Shown: positions 31,378 through 40,746 of the stretch, in pieces
How the letters are laid out: each line of letters begins with the position of its first letter
How positions within the stretch are numbered: position 1 is the first letter of the stretch
NCBI GenBank assembly: GCA_002077065.1
Contig: NAJO01000082.1
Span: 22,578 to 86,577 of the forward strand
Direction of reading: 5' to 3'
Length of the DNA: 64,000 nucleotides
From: Cryoendolithus antarcticus
Lineage: Eukaryota > Ascomycota > Dothideomycetes > Cladosporiales > Cladosporiaceae
The notes under the pieces: generated by a model
The model's input: the letters and a program-made list of their open reading frames with translations, nothing else
Databases searched by the model: none
What the model was told of the DNA's origin: nothing
Program-made: the position numbers and the translations under genes

Positions 31378-33497
31378 TCAATACCCACTCCCCGCGCTCC
31401 TCACGCCCCTAGCAGCATACTTATCCACGCTCGTCCTGCTAATCACCGGGCTCGGCGCAGCCTCCTCGCCGATCCCGCCCTCGAACCCAGGACTCGTGTT
31501 AGTCCCATCCAGCGTCCTCGAGCTGTTGGGTCGCAGCGGACTGACACCGTTAGAGCTCACTCTCGTCATTGCCGAGGGCCTCTGACCGTGGTGCTGGCCG
31601 AGTGTATCGCTGCCGCGGCTGCTGCCGCGGTAATCCCTCTCCTTCTCGCTGTTGTCAAACGTCCCGATTCTCGTGCCATCATCACTGCTCCCACCCTCCT
31701 CAGGGCTGTCGCGAAGTGTGGTCGTCCCACCATCGGACGTTTTGATCTCATCCGAGAAACGGACGTGCTTCTTATGCCACTCGCTCTCGCTGTACACGAA
31801 CTGCTCGTCGCCGCCCTTGCCGTACCAGAGCGGCTCGTTGGCGGCTATGCGCACGACGTTAAGGTAGGGTTTGGGTTGCGTAGAGGCGGTGTGGAAGATG
31901 ACGTCGATTTCTTCGAGGGAGCGGAAGCCGGTTTCGGGGTAGAAGAAGTAGATTACGGGGACGATGAAGGCGTTACTGGGAGTGCGAGTCAGTAAGGACG
32001 AGGAGCTGGGGAGTAACGTAGCGGGCAGGCTTACGTAGCAGCGAAGATGATGTAGGTCTTCCAGCCGATGTTGTGGAAGGCTACGGGTGCGATTTGGACG
32101 ATGGCGTAGTTACTGCAGTCTTGTTAGTGATGCTCGTGTAGTAGACTGCAACAGTGATGACTCACACGACCCAGTTCGACGCCGTGGAGATAGCGTTCGC
32201 CGGTCCTCGGATCCTCAATGGCACAACCTCAACCTGATACAGCCAAGCCATGCCCTGCCAGCCGATGGCGAAGAAAGTGACGTAGATGAAAAGGAAGGCG
32301 GTGCCTACGCCGTGTGCGGCAGTGGTGTTAAGTTTGAGCATGATGGTCAAGACAATCATGCTGATGGACATGCCGGATGCGCCGAACATCATTAGACTGC
32401 GTCGTCCCCAGAAGCGATCGATACCAATGACGGGAATGATCGAGGCGAGGAAGTATCCCGTGCCGGCACCGGCAGCGATGAGACGAGCGGTCCATCCGTT
32501 GTAGCCATACAGCTGCAGGAGCATAAGGGCGAGAAATTGGGTGACGAGGTTGACACCAGTGCTTTGCTGGAAGACCTGCAGCGTTACGGCAAGCACAGTG
32601 CGGTGAACGTGCCTGTAGTCGCCCATCTGGAAAACAGTATTGAAGCCGCCCTTGGACATCTCCAGCACAGCATCCTTGATCTGCAAGAACTCCTGGTGCA
32701 CCTGCTCGCTGTCTTTGGGGATGTCGTTGAGTGCGGAGAGAACATTGATTGCCTCTTCTTCACGCCCTGTCAAGATGAGCCAGCGAGGAGACTCGGGGAG
32801 CCAGATCATCAACGACATCGTGAGGAGGATGAAGATGACCTGGATGGCGATCGGCGCTCTCCAGGCAGCGGAGTTGGGGTCCAGCCAGCCGAAGGCGAAG
32901 CCCATCCAGTAGGAAAACGACAGACCTGCGGCGATAAAAGCACCGGCCGTGATCATCAACAGCGTACCGCGACGATGAGCTTTCGTGCACTCAGCCTGCC
33001 ATGCTGGAACGGTGGCAGTCGTGAACCCATTGCCGAAGCCAGCAATGGCTCGCCCGACCATCAGCTACGCATAGCTGAAGGACGAACATTGGATGATCTC
33101 GCCAATGAGCAAGAAGAGCAATCCGATGAAGATGGTCTTCTTGCGACCAAGCCTGTCGCCGAGGAAGATGGTAAGGATTGCAGAAACGAAGCAGCCCAAG
33201 TTCCAGATGCCGACTGTGATACCCTGCACGGCAGCAACGGTCTCGCTGAGGGGTTTGCCAATGGTGTCGAGCTGAGGGAACTGAGACCGGAACGCGCCAA
33301 CCGTTAATATGCTGGCGAAATCACCTTGGTCGTAACCGAAAAGGCTGTTGCAAAGTCAGCGCCGTTGTCTGTCTGCCACGAGTCGCGAACATCGCCGAGA
33401 GAACTCACAAGAAGGCCAGACCCGCGACAACTCCAATCAGGATGCTGAGCGCCGGACCTCGTAGGCCCATGTAATGTATGACCTCAGAGGACGACAT
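31378..33497 (-). CDS. MFS sugar transporter gene interrupted by an in-frame TAG
   Basis: Four exons fit: 33409-33497, 32166-33344, 32035-32112 and 31378-31975, with introns of 64, 53 and 59 bp, all GT-AG and in phase, for 647 sense-frame codons. Homology runs from SSSEVIHYMGLRGPALS and FLFGYDQGDFASIL through GDRLGRKKTIFIG, PESPRWLILTGREEEA, WGRRSLMMFG and YFFYPETGFRSLEEID to a long polar tail. This is the hexose-transporter-type 12-helix MFS pattern. Codon 123 (33065-33067) is TAG in SYA-stop-LMVGRAIAGFG, where family members normally have Gln or a similar residue. No splice pair removes it. Either a recent pseudogene, a sequencing error, or readthrough. An ATG follows at 33061, but starting there would delete the first helices. 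Confidence 0.8.
33065..33067 (-). other. Premature TAG codon in sugar transporter
   Basis: The codon is read on the minus strand as GCG TAG CTG ATG. Frame, splice sites and protein conservation are intact on both sides. One C-to-T change from CAG (Gln) would produce it, a CpA-to-TpA change on the coding strand. Confidence 0.85.
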
Positions 33498-34563
33498 GAT
33501 TGACCGTGGCGCTGAGAAGTGATCGTCCTAAGTTAATTCCAACTCCTGAACAATAGATCGGCGAAGACAACAGAAAGAGCGATGTTCGAGGTAAAGAGAG
33601 AAGTCTTCGAACCTCGGAGTCCACTCCTACGGTGATGAAATCAGCACTCTCGCCATCTCTCCACCGCACCGGCCCTGTCGTGGTGGAGATAGCCTTCACA
33701 CACAGCACAGAGGAAACCCCTGCAAAGCGTGCTGGAAGAGCCTTATCGAGATGCTTCGCAGTGACGTATTGATGTACTGGAGTCCATGCGTTTGCGCTAC
33801 ACAGGCCGGGTAGACGTGCATTGATGTCGACAAACGCCGGAGTTGAACATCAAACCTGTCAACCCGTGGAAGTGTTTCGTCCCCGAGAATGGTCGCTCCT
33901 TCAATCAGTCGTCAATGTTCAAGCTCGCATAACAAGGGACAGCCAGACTCCTCAATCGCATCGCCTCGCCCCTCTCAACGTCCTCACGAGAGACATTTCG
34001 AACCCTCTTCCATCAGCGGCGCGTGAAAACGACAGGGATCCCGATAACCGTCTCCCGCGTCCAACGTTCTGTTCCTTGCAGGAGAGCGCGTCCGCATCGG
34101 TCACTGGCTGCGCAGGGATCTGAAGATCGATCGATGTGCACTTTGGCGACCCCGGTTCGCGGTGTGATCCCGTCGGGGAACCGTGTGCCGAGCCGGCGTG
34201 ACAGTCGAAGGAAATCACGTGATCAACGGGGTGAAGTGAGATGCGGTGGCGGTGTAGTCGCCATGGAGCTGTGGTCGGCGGTGGACTGTGTCGCAAAAGT
34301 GTTGGTCCGCTCGGTCAAGAGAGGATCCGGTTTGGACGCGTTTGGCTCGACGCGATGGATTTGGGCAACAAATTTGACGACAACTTACGCACGAAGCGGG
34401 GTTGACGATGATGTGTAGCGGGGTGGCCCTACATGTATAGCGAGGTATACTGAAGTATAAAGAGTCTCGATCCTGACCATGTTGGTTGCTCGAATGTCTC
34501 TCACATAGTAGAGTATCAGAATTTTGGTACCGTGACTTTCTGTTAAGCACCCTACCGTCCATC
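33498..34563. other. Divergent promoter region, sugar transporter / dehydrogenase
   Basis: About 1.07 kb with no supported ORF. Small frames at 33821-34418 overlap each other on both strands and show no domain. No RNA gene or clear repeat seen. Confidence 0.45.
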
Positions 34564-35727
34564 ATGGCTTCCTCGAGTGCCCCAAATTACCACATAGCCT
34601 CCATCCCCGGCGACGGCATTGGCGTAGACATAACGCAGGCCGCCAAAACTGTCCTCGCAACGCTTTCCTCAGCCTCCCAAGCCTTCACCCTGACCTACAC
34701 AGACCTCGACTGGTCCTCCTTCGCGTACCTCAAACGAGGCTACTACATGCCCGAGGATTGGGCGACCCAACTCCGCAAACACGATGCAATCTACTTCGGC
34801 GCCGTGGGCTGGCCATCAGTACCAGATCACATCTCGCTATGGCAGATGATCTTGCCGATACGGCAGCAGATGAACCAGTATGTCAATGTGCGGCCGACGA
34901 GAATCTTGGCTGGGACGAAGAGTCCGGTTGCAGCGTGCCAGAAAGATCCGAAGTTGCTGGACTGGGTGATTGTGCGGGAGAACTCTGAGGGGGAGTATGC
35001 GGGCCAGGGAGGGACGACGCATGGGCATACGAAAGATGCGATTGCGACGGAGCTGGCGATCTTCACGTATGTGGGGATTGAGCGGATTATGCGCTTTGCG
35101 TTCGAGGTCGCGAAGAGTCGGCCGAGGAAGAAGTTGACGATGGTGACGAAGTCGAACGCCCAGAGGCATGGGATGGTGTTGTGGGACAAAGTCTTCTATG
35201 AGGTCGCTGAGGAGTACAAGGGTGTTGTGGAGTTCGACAAGATGTTGGTGGATGCCATGACCGTTAGGATGGTAGAGAAGCCGGAGTCGATGGACACTAT
35301 TGTAGCGACGAATCGTGAGTGACTTGTCTGATGTCGGAAGTATTGGCAGCGCTGACCTAATCCAGTACATGCGGATATCCTGTCCGACCTAGCAGCCGCT
35401 CTAGCAGGCTCCATTGGAATCGCGCCATCCTCAAATCTCGACCCAACGCGGAAGAACCCTTCGATGTTCGAGCCTATACACGGCTCAGCACCAGACATAG
35501 CTGGCAAGGGCATAGCGAATCCAGTCGGAGCTTTCTGGTCTGCAGCAGAGATGGTCCGGTGGCTCGGCAACGGCAAGCTGGACGAGATTGCAGAGGGACT
35601 CATGCAAGCCATCGCGAACGTGACCGTGGCGGGTGTCAAGACCCGGGATCTCAGCGGCGAGAAGAGCACGACGGAGGTGACTGAGGCTGTGTGTCAGGAG
35701 ATAGAGAAGCTGTTTAGCAAGCCGTAG
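34564..35727 (+). CDS. Isopropylmalate/tartrate dehydrogenase-family enzyme
   Basis: Exons 34564-35314 and 35366-35727, with a 51-bp intron (GTGAGT ... ATCCAG) restoring [16 protein letters not shown]; 370 residues. This beta-decarboxylating dehydrogenase has [11 protein letters not shown] near the N terminus, FGAVGWP with [19 protein letters not shown], the [11 protein letters not shown] substrate loop, the Lys/Asp catalytic region ([19 protein letters not shown]) and the NAD motif [22 protein letters not shown]. The VGWP and [12 protein letters not shown] patterns fit the tartrate/D-malate dehydrogenase branch better than leucine-pathway LeuB, and no mitochondrial presequence is visible. 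Exact substrate is not determined. Confidence 0.88.
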
Positions 35728-35845
35728 CACTTACTTACCATCTGTCCAAGTTCGCCAGAATGCCTTAGATTGTGCAGCGCACGATGTGCTGTGCATGTGG
35801 CGTGCGACCCGTGAGACTACTTCCAGGAGCACCGAACCGCTGCAC

Positions 35846-36490
35846 TCACTCGAACATATCCCTGAAGACCTCTGGCGGTACGCCTTGCGTTCCCTTCACT
35901 ACTCTCGTCCCGCTCCTCCGCCTCACATCCCAAGGCTTCGTCCCAAGTCGTGCCCAAGGGAATACGATCACTGGCGAACTACCAATAATGAGACTCTTAC
36001 TGATCGGCCCAAAGTTGTTACTATCGTTACTCTTGCGCCAGTTGTCGCCCTCAACCCATACATGTCCAAACGGTACCTCGAACTTCGGCGCCATCTGATC
36101 CCACGCCTTTGCTTGCACTCGATCAAGATCCTCACGGCCCGTGGTGCGATCCAGTGTGCCTGGTCTCCGGCGTGGGTCAAGGATCACAGTGTCCCCTTCG
36201 AGAGCTACGACTCGTTTCACAGCTGTTCTCTCCGAGTGTTGTGGGTTGGTATAGATGACCAAGCCTCCGCGCGTCAGATTGGCGCTCGCGGATACCTTGG
36301 ACCACAGTAGTCGGTCGGAACGGCCCTCGAGTTCGTAGTCGGGGGAGAGGGTCGGGGCCATAGAGCTCCCGGTCACGGGAGTGATCTCATAGAGGTTGTC
36401 TTGGATGGTGATTGCGATGGCAGCCGGGATGGTAGCGAAAGCAACGACGCGGCGAACAGTGCGGAAAGAAGGAACAAGGCGGACGGGCAT
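35846..36490 (-). CDS. IMP2: Mitochondrial inner membrane protease subunit Imp2
   Basis: First ATG in frame is at 36490, giving 214 residues. A hydrophobic segment (about residues 15-29, VVAFATIPAAIAITI) anchors it in the inner membrane. The S26 signal-peptidase motifs are GSSMAPTL with catalytic Ser43, and AVKRVVALEGD with general-base Lys92. These are followed by PFGHVWVEGDNWRKSNDSNNFGPI, the Imp2-type box with DSN. Imp2 pairs with Imp1 and cleaves sorting signals of intermembrane-space proteins. It converges on the dehydrogenase gene (118 bp) and diverges from the phosphatase gene (265 bp). Confidence 0.92.
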   Translation of the reverse strand: MPVRLVPSFRTVRRVVAFATIPAAIAITIQDNLYEITPVTGSSMAPTLSPDYELEGRSDRLLWSKVSASANLTRGGLVIYTNPQHSERTAVKRVVALEGDTVILDPRRRPGTLDRTTGREDLDRVQAKAWDQMAPKFEVPFGHVWVEGDNWRKSNDSNNFGPISKSLIIGSSPVIVFPWARLGTKPWDVRRRSGTRVVKGTQGVPPEVFRDMFE

Positions 36491-36755
36491 CGAGAGGGTC
36501 ACGAAGTCTGCCGTGACCTCCGAATGCGATTGATGATATTTTTGATGGTGTTCATGTTGCAGCGTAGAGCTAGATGTCAACAAGTTTGACGTGTGCTGTG
36601 GCTCGATCTACTGGTCAACTCAAGACAGACTTACATGTAATCTGCTTCGGACTATCTTCCTCCGGAGGAACCGAGGTGTCGACTCTCATGGATCGCAAGA
36701 TATATGATAGCTTGCAATTCTTGTAGGTCACCAAATCCCAGCAGTTAGAACAATC

Positions 36756-37631
36756 ATGGGCTCCACATCTCTCCCCTCGCCTCCCTTCATCGAGGTCGAT
36801 GGCATAGCCAACTTCCGCGACATAGGCGGCTACACCACAGCATCCTCCCAAAAAGTCCGTAATGGCGTGGTATATCGTGCTGCAGATCCCTCAAAGGTCA
36901 GCCCAGCAGGCTTGAAAAGGATGAAGGAGGAGCTAGGTAAGGTACGTCCCTCATCCCTCTCAACCTTCCAACCCCTACTTACATTTCTAGGTGTAACGAC
37001 GATCTTCGACTTTCGCTCCCTCCCCGAGCTCCAACGCACGGGTCCAGAATGGGCAGACGTCGAAACCGACCACCCAGATCCCTTTGCCCCATACGGCATA
37101 ACCCGGCACTGGACGCCAGTCTTCGCAGCCCAGGACTACGGTCCAGAGCAAGTAGCGCTGCGGTATAAACACTATACGCGCTCTGGGACCGAAGGCTTCG
37201 TGCAAGCCTACCGCGACATCCTTTCCTCAGGAACCGAAGCGTACGAGAAAGTATTCCGCCACTTGGCGCAAGAAGCGCCCGGAGGGTGTTTGGTGCACTG
37301 CACAGCTGGGAAGGATCGGACGGGCGTGCTGGTCGCGTTGCTGTTCTTGCTCGTGGGAGTTGAGCATGAGGTTATCGCTGAGGAGTATAGTCTCACTGAC
37401 CTGGGACTGCAGCATCTCAAGCCGATGTTCATTGAGAGGCTGTTGCGGAACCCGGCGTTAGCAGGTGACGAAGCTGGTGTGGCGAATATGGTGAGCTCGA
37501 GAAAGGAATGCATGCTCGACAGCATCGTGATGATCAACGAGGAGTTTGGTGGCGCGGAGACGTACATCAAGGAACGATGTGGCCTGAATCAAAACGAGAT
37601 AGAGCTACTGAAGAGGAATCTAGTAGCCTAA
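36756..37631 (+). CDS. Tyrosine phosphatase (Y_phosphatase3 / atypical dual-specificity type)
   Basis: Likely two exons, 36756-36936 and 36991-37631, with a 54-bp intron (GTAAGG donor, TACTTAC branch, TTTCTAG acceptor), giving 273 residues and the junction EELGVTTIFDFRSLPE. The intron has no stop and is a multiple of three, so retention would give a 291-residue form. The protein starts with FIEVDGIANFRDIGGY, and has the catalytic P-loop VHCTAGKDRTGV (Cys and Arg of Cx5R present) and an EEYSLTDLGL block. This is the family of fungal phosphatases hydrolysing phosphotyrosine or phosphoinositides; substrate unknown. Confidence 0.9.
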   Translation: MGSTSLPSPPFIEVDGIANFRDIGGYTTASSQKVRNGVVYRAADPSKVSPAGLKRMKEELGKVRPSSLSTFQPLLTFLGVTTIFDFRSLPELQRTGPEWADVETDHPDPFAPYGITRHWTPVFAAQDYGPEQVALRYKHYTRSGTEGFVQAYRDILSSGTEAYEKVFRHLAQEAPGGCLVHCTAGKDRTGVLVALLFLLVGVEHEVIAEEYSLTDLGLQHLKPMFIERLLRNPALAGDEAGVANMVSSRKECMLDSIVMINEEFGGAETYIKERCGLNQNEIELLKRNLVA

Positions 37632-37712
37632 GTATACTCATTATAGGCACTTCTACTGCTCTCATGGTCATGCTTATCACCGTCTCGCAGCTCAAGTCCA
37701 GCAGTAAGGCCC

Positions 37713-38987
37713 TCAAGGCTGCACGTCCGCCGTCGCCACCCCAAGGTAACTATCCGCCATCCCATAATACAACCACCACTTCCCCTTGAATTGCACCAAC
37801 CCCTCCGCGAAAGTAACCCGTCCAACCTGCCCATTAGTCTCCAACTCCGTGCTAGGAAACACCATGGGCTTCTCGATCCTCGCCACAGGCCCATCCGCAA
37901 TAGCGGGCTGGTACGTCCCTCCAGTGACCGGGTTGATGATCGAGGTATTGACGGTTGGCAGAAAGGCGCGCGAAGGGTCAATAAGCATCTGCCCGACGCC
38001 GTATTGAGCGGCTGGGTACCCGATGCGACCAGTCGTCATACCGTTGTAGACGAGGATCCAGCGATTATCGCGGGTTTTTATGGGCGCAGGGCCGGGTTCA
38101 ATGAGGCGATTTTCCCAAGGAAGCACGCCACTTGCAAAAGGTTCTCCGGCTGAAAGGGTCGTCCAGTTGAGCATGTCGGGCGAGGTGGCGTGGTAGAAGC
38201 TGCTGTCGCCCCAGTACATGTTATACACGCCGTTGATCTTCTCGTTGACAATGGCCGCGGATTTCGAGTGGTTGAAGCGCGGGCTTGGGACGTCGATATC
38301 CGAGAACGCGACGTCTTGCCAGTTGGGGAAGAGCGGTGGGTATTTGGTCCAGGTCAAAAGATCGGTAGAGGTCGCGAGGCAAAGTTGCGCAGAAGTCAGG
38401 TTGTAGGCTGTATAAGTAACGTAGAAGGTGCCGTTCACGCGAACGATGCGAGGGTCTTCTGTGCCGCCGCCTTGCTCCCAGGGCTCGGTGGCGTAGATGA
38501 TAGGGCGGTTGAGGCGGGTCTAAATAGAAACAGTCAGCTCTACGAAGGTCGATGCTCGTCGCCCACGCCACAATAGGAAACCTCCGCAGGCTCGAACCCA
38601 AGATGGACCACCAGAGAGACTCACAAACGTCGTCCCATCGGTACTCCACGCCAATCCCACACTGCTAACCTTACTCTCATTCTGCGCTCTATACAACAAG
38701 AATATCGTCTCGTTCAGCACAATCGCTGTAGGATTGTATAGATACGCGCTCTCGAAGTTACTAGCAGGATTTGGCGACAGAATAGGATTGCCGGCATATT
38801 GATTGAAAGGCAAGATGGGAAAGATAGGCGCGGTGTAGTTGGGGTCGCCTTCGACTGTATCCGGGTTGATGGAGAACGGAAGAGAAGTAGCGGAGGAGGA
38901 AGTGTTGGAGTAAGTCGACTGCGCGGTCGTGAAGTGCAAAGAGACGAAAGCGACGACGAGATGGGAAGTGAGCATCTTGAGAACCAT
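37713..38987 (-). CDS. Secreted GH130-like glycosidase/phosphorylase
   Basis: Exons 38625-38987 and 37713-38519, with a 105-bp intron (GTGAGT ... TATTTAG) in phase 0; 389 residues. An N-terminal signal peptide is visible (LTSHLVVAFVSLHFTTAQ). The five-bladed propeller has FNQYAGNPILSP, YNPTAIVLNETIFLLYRAQNE, GLAWSTDGTTF, GGGTEDPRIVRVNGTFYVTYTAY, FSDIDVPSPRF, then WENRLIEPGPAPIKTRDNRWILVYNG and WWLYYGMADSYLGVATA. These match GH130, whose known members act on beta-mannosides by phosphorolysis or hydrolysis. Secretion and N-glycan sequons argue for hydrolysis outside the cell. Converges on the phosphatase gene with an 81-bp gap. Confidence 0.85.
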
Positions 38988-39345
38988 GGCGAAGGTGATG
39001 CTAGTGAGGAGAGAGAATTGGCACTTACCTGCAAATCATGCGGCTTGACTTGCGCTTTGTATATTTTGCTCCCGCTGCTTGTAGTCTACAGCGTTCCTGC
39101 AGAAACACTGGGCTGACGTCGAGTTCCTGCGAATCGCCCCGCCAAAACCCCGCTCCCGCGTGCATTGCCCTGATGATCTTACCAACGAAGCCATGCGTGA
39201 TATAGTCAAATTCGTGCGCCAGGCTCGTCTGGGCGTATATAGACGAGTATTGGATGCTCTTCCGGTGTCCAGTCCGAATGCGCAGAATCGACCTGGCTCA
39301 TACTTTCCTCGAAATTCGGCTGCCAGGAGTGCTGCCAGGCGATGC
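38988..39345. other. Intergenic region between tandem minus-strand genes
   Basis: Promoter of the GH130 gene and 3' UTR of the dehydrogenase gene. Frames here are shadows or chance. No repeat or RNA gene seen. Confidence 0.45.
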
Positions 39346-40426
39346 TCACTTCGACGCTTCCCTCGCCTTCTTAAGCAAGGCTCTCGTCTCATCCCTCTTC
39401 AACTCCACCTCCTCAGGGAACTTCCCTCTCCATTCCTCTTGCCCTCCAAGATACCTGAACACAACCCTCGAGTCCAGATCCTTACACTTCTGATCTGCAC
39501 TAGCCCCCTCATAAACGCCCAACCCACTCTCCCCCATTGCTAGTTTCACGCCGACGCGTTCCGCAGTATCAACTGCTAACCCAAAGTCCTTCTTCATCAA
39601 CTGCACTCGGAAGCCACCTTGGTAGCCCTTACTAGCAGGCGCCTCCGGACAGATGCCCGGAACCGGACACCAGTCGTCGCAGATCACTGACTGTGCGGTA
39701 GAAGTATGAAACACGTTCGCCAGCACGCGTGGGTCCATGCCAGATGCCATACCGATGTTCATTGCTTCGCTGACGGCGATGGCGATCAGGCCGCTGCAGT
39801 AGTTGTTGCAGAGCTTTGCTGTGAGGCCGAGTGAAGGCCCACCGCAGGGGAAGATGTTGCTTCCCATGTAGCTTAGTAGTGTTGTAAGGAGTGAGAGATT
39901 AGGGTCCGTTGTCGAGCAGCCGAGCATGAACGTAAGCGTTGCTTTGGAGGCTCCTATGGCGCCACCGGAGACGGGAGCATCGTAGAAGCTGGCTTTCGGG
40001 TGTTGAGTGGCAGTTGCTGAGCGGACGTCGAGGGACGTGCCGGTGTCGATTGTGCTGCAGTCGATCAGAATCTTGGACCCAAGATCGCTTGCCATAACGC
40101 CAGCGCTTTCAGTCAGGTAGACAGATCGGACGTGGCTGCCCTCGGGGACCATGGAGAGTATGATGTCCTGGCCAAAGTCAGCGAAGTAATCACTCGCGCG
40201 TTCCATGGGTGCTGAGGCATACGGACTTGTCGGCAACGTCCTTTGAGCTGCTGCAGGCGTGCACGCGATCCTGCCCCTCATCTACGAGCTGCTTCATCGA
40301 GTCTGCCGACACATCGTACACACAGAAATGGGTATCGTTCTTTGTCTTCTGCAACAGGTTTCTGGCCATGGGCAGACCCATAACGCCCAGGCCGATCCAC
40401 CCTATGTTCTTCGGGAGTGTTGCCAT
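39346..40426 (-). CDS. 3-hydroxyisobutyrate dehydrogenase-like protein
   Basis: Exons 40223-40426 and 39346-40167, with a 55-bp intron (GTATGC ... GGCCAG) joining VADKS to DIILSMVPEG; 341 residues. N-terminal Rossmann motif IGWIGLGVMGLPMARNLL (G12-x-G-x-x-G17), then YDAPVSGGAIGASKATLTFM and the catalytic Lys186 in GLTAKLCNNY. This is the beta-hydroxyacid dehydrogenase family, oxidising 3-hydroxyisobutyrate (valine breakdown) or related hydroxyacids with NAD. There is no obvious mitochondrial presequence, so a cytosolic paralogue is possible. The CPVPGICPEAPASKGYQGGF insert is the usual variable loop before the helix with KKDFGLA. Confidence 0.9.
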
Positions 40427-40746
40427 AGTGTCAAATTGACGGAATTGGTGTATGCTTCCTTGCGATCTCCGTCGATCAGTGATCCAGCAATGTCGATAAG
40501 AACTGGATTCCAATGCATGTTTGTTAGGATGCTTGCAGTGTCCGGGAATATCTGTGGGGCGTGCAGCGGGGTACACATTGTTAGTACCTGTGACGACAAG
40601 TCCTGTTGACAAGACCAATATACTGCCTCTGCTCTCGTGGCACAGGCATCAAAGCAATTACCAAAAAGTGCCTGGTCGTCGATCTAAGATAGTGTCTCCG
40701 GCTTCTGGTCAGCCTTCAGTCAATGGAGTAGTCCAATACTGAGTCG
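40427..40746. other. Intergenic region between tandem minus-strand genes
   Basis: Holds the 3' UTR of the UvsD/Rad26 gene and the promoter of the dehydrogenase gene. No supported ORF, RNA gene or repeat. Confidence 0.45.

Noticed and set aside
38589..38598. tRNA B-box-like sequence inside the GH130 intron (minus strand)
   Set aside because: No A box or acceptor-stem pairing at the right distance; the 105-bp intron does not fold as a tRNA.
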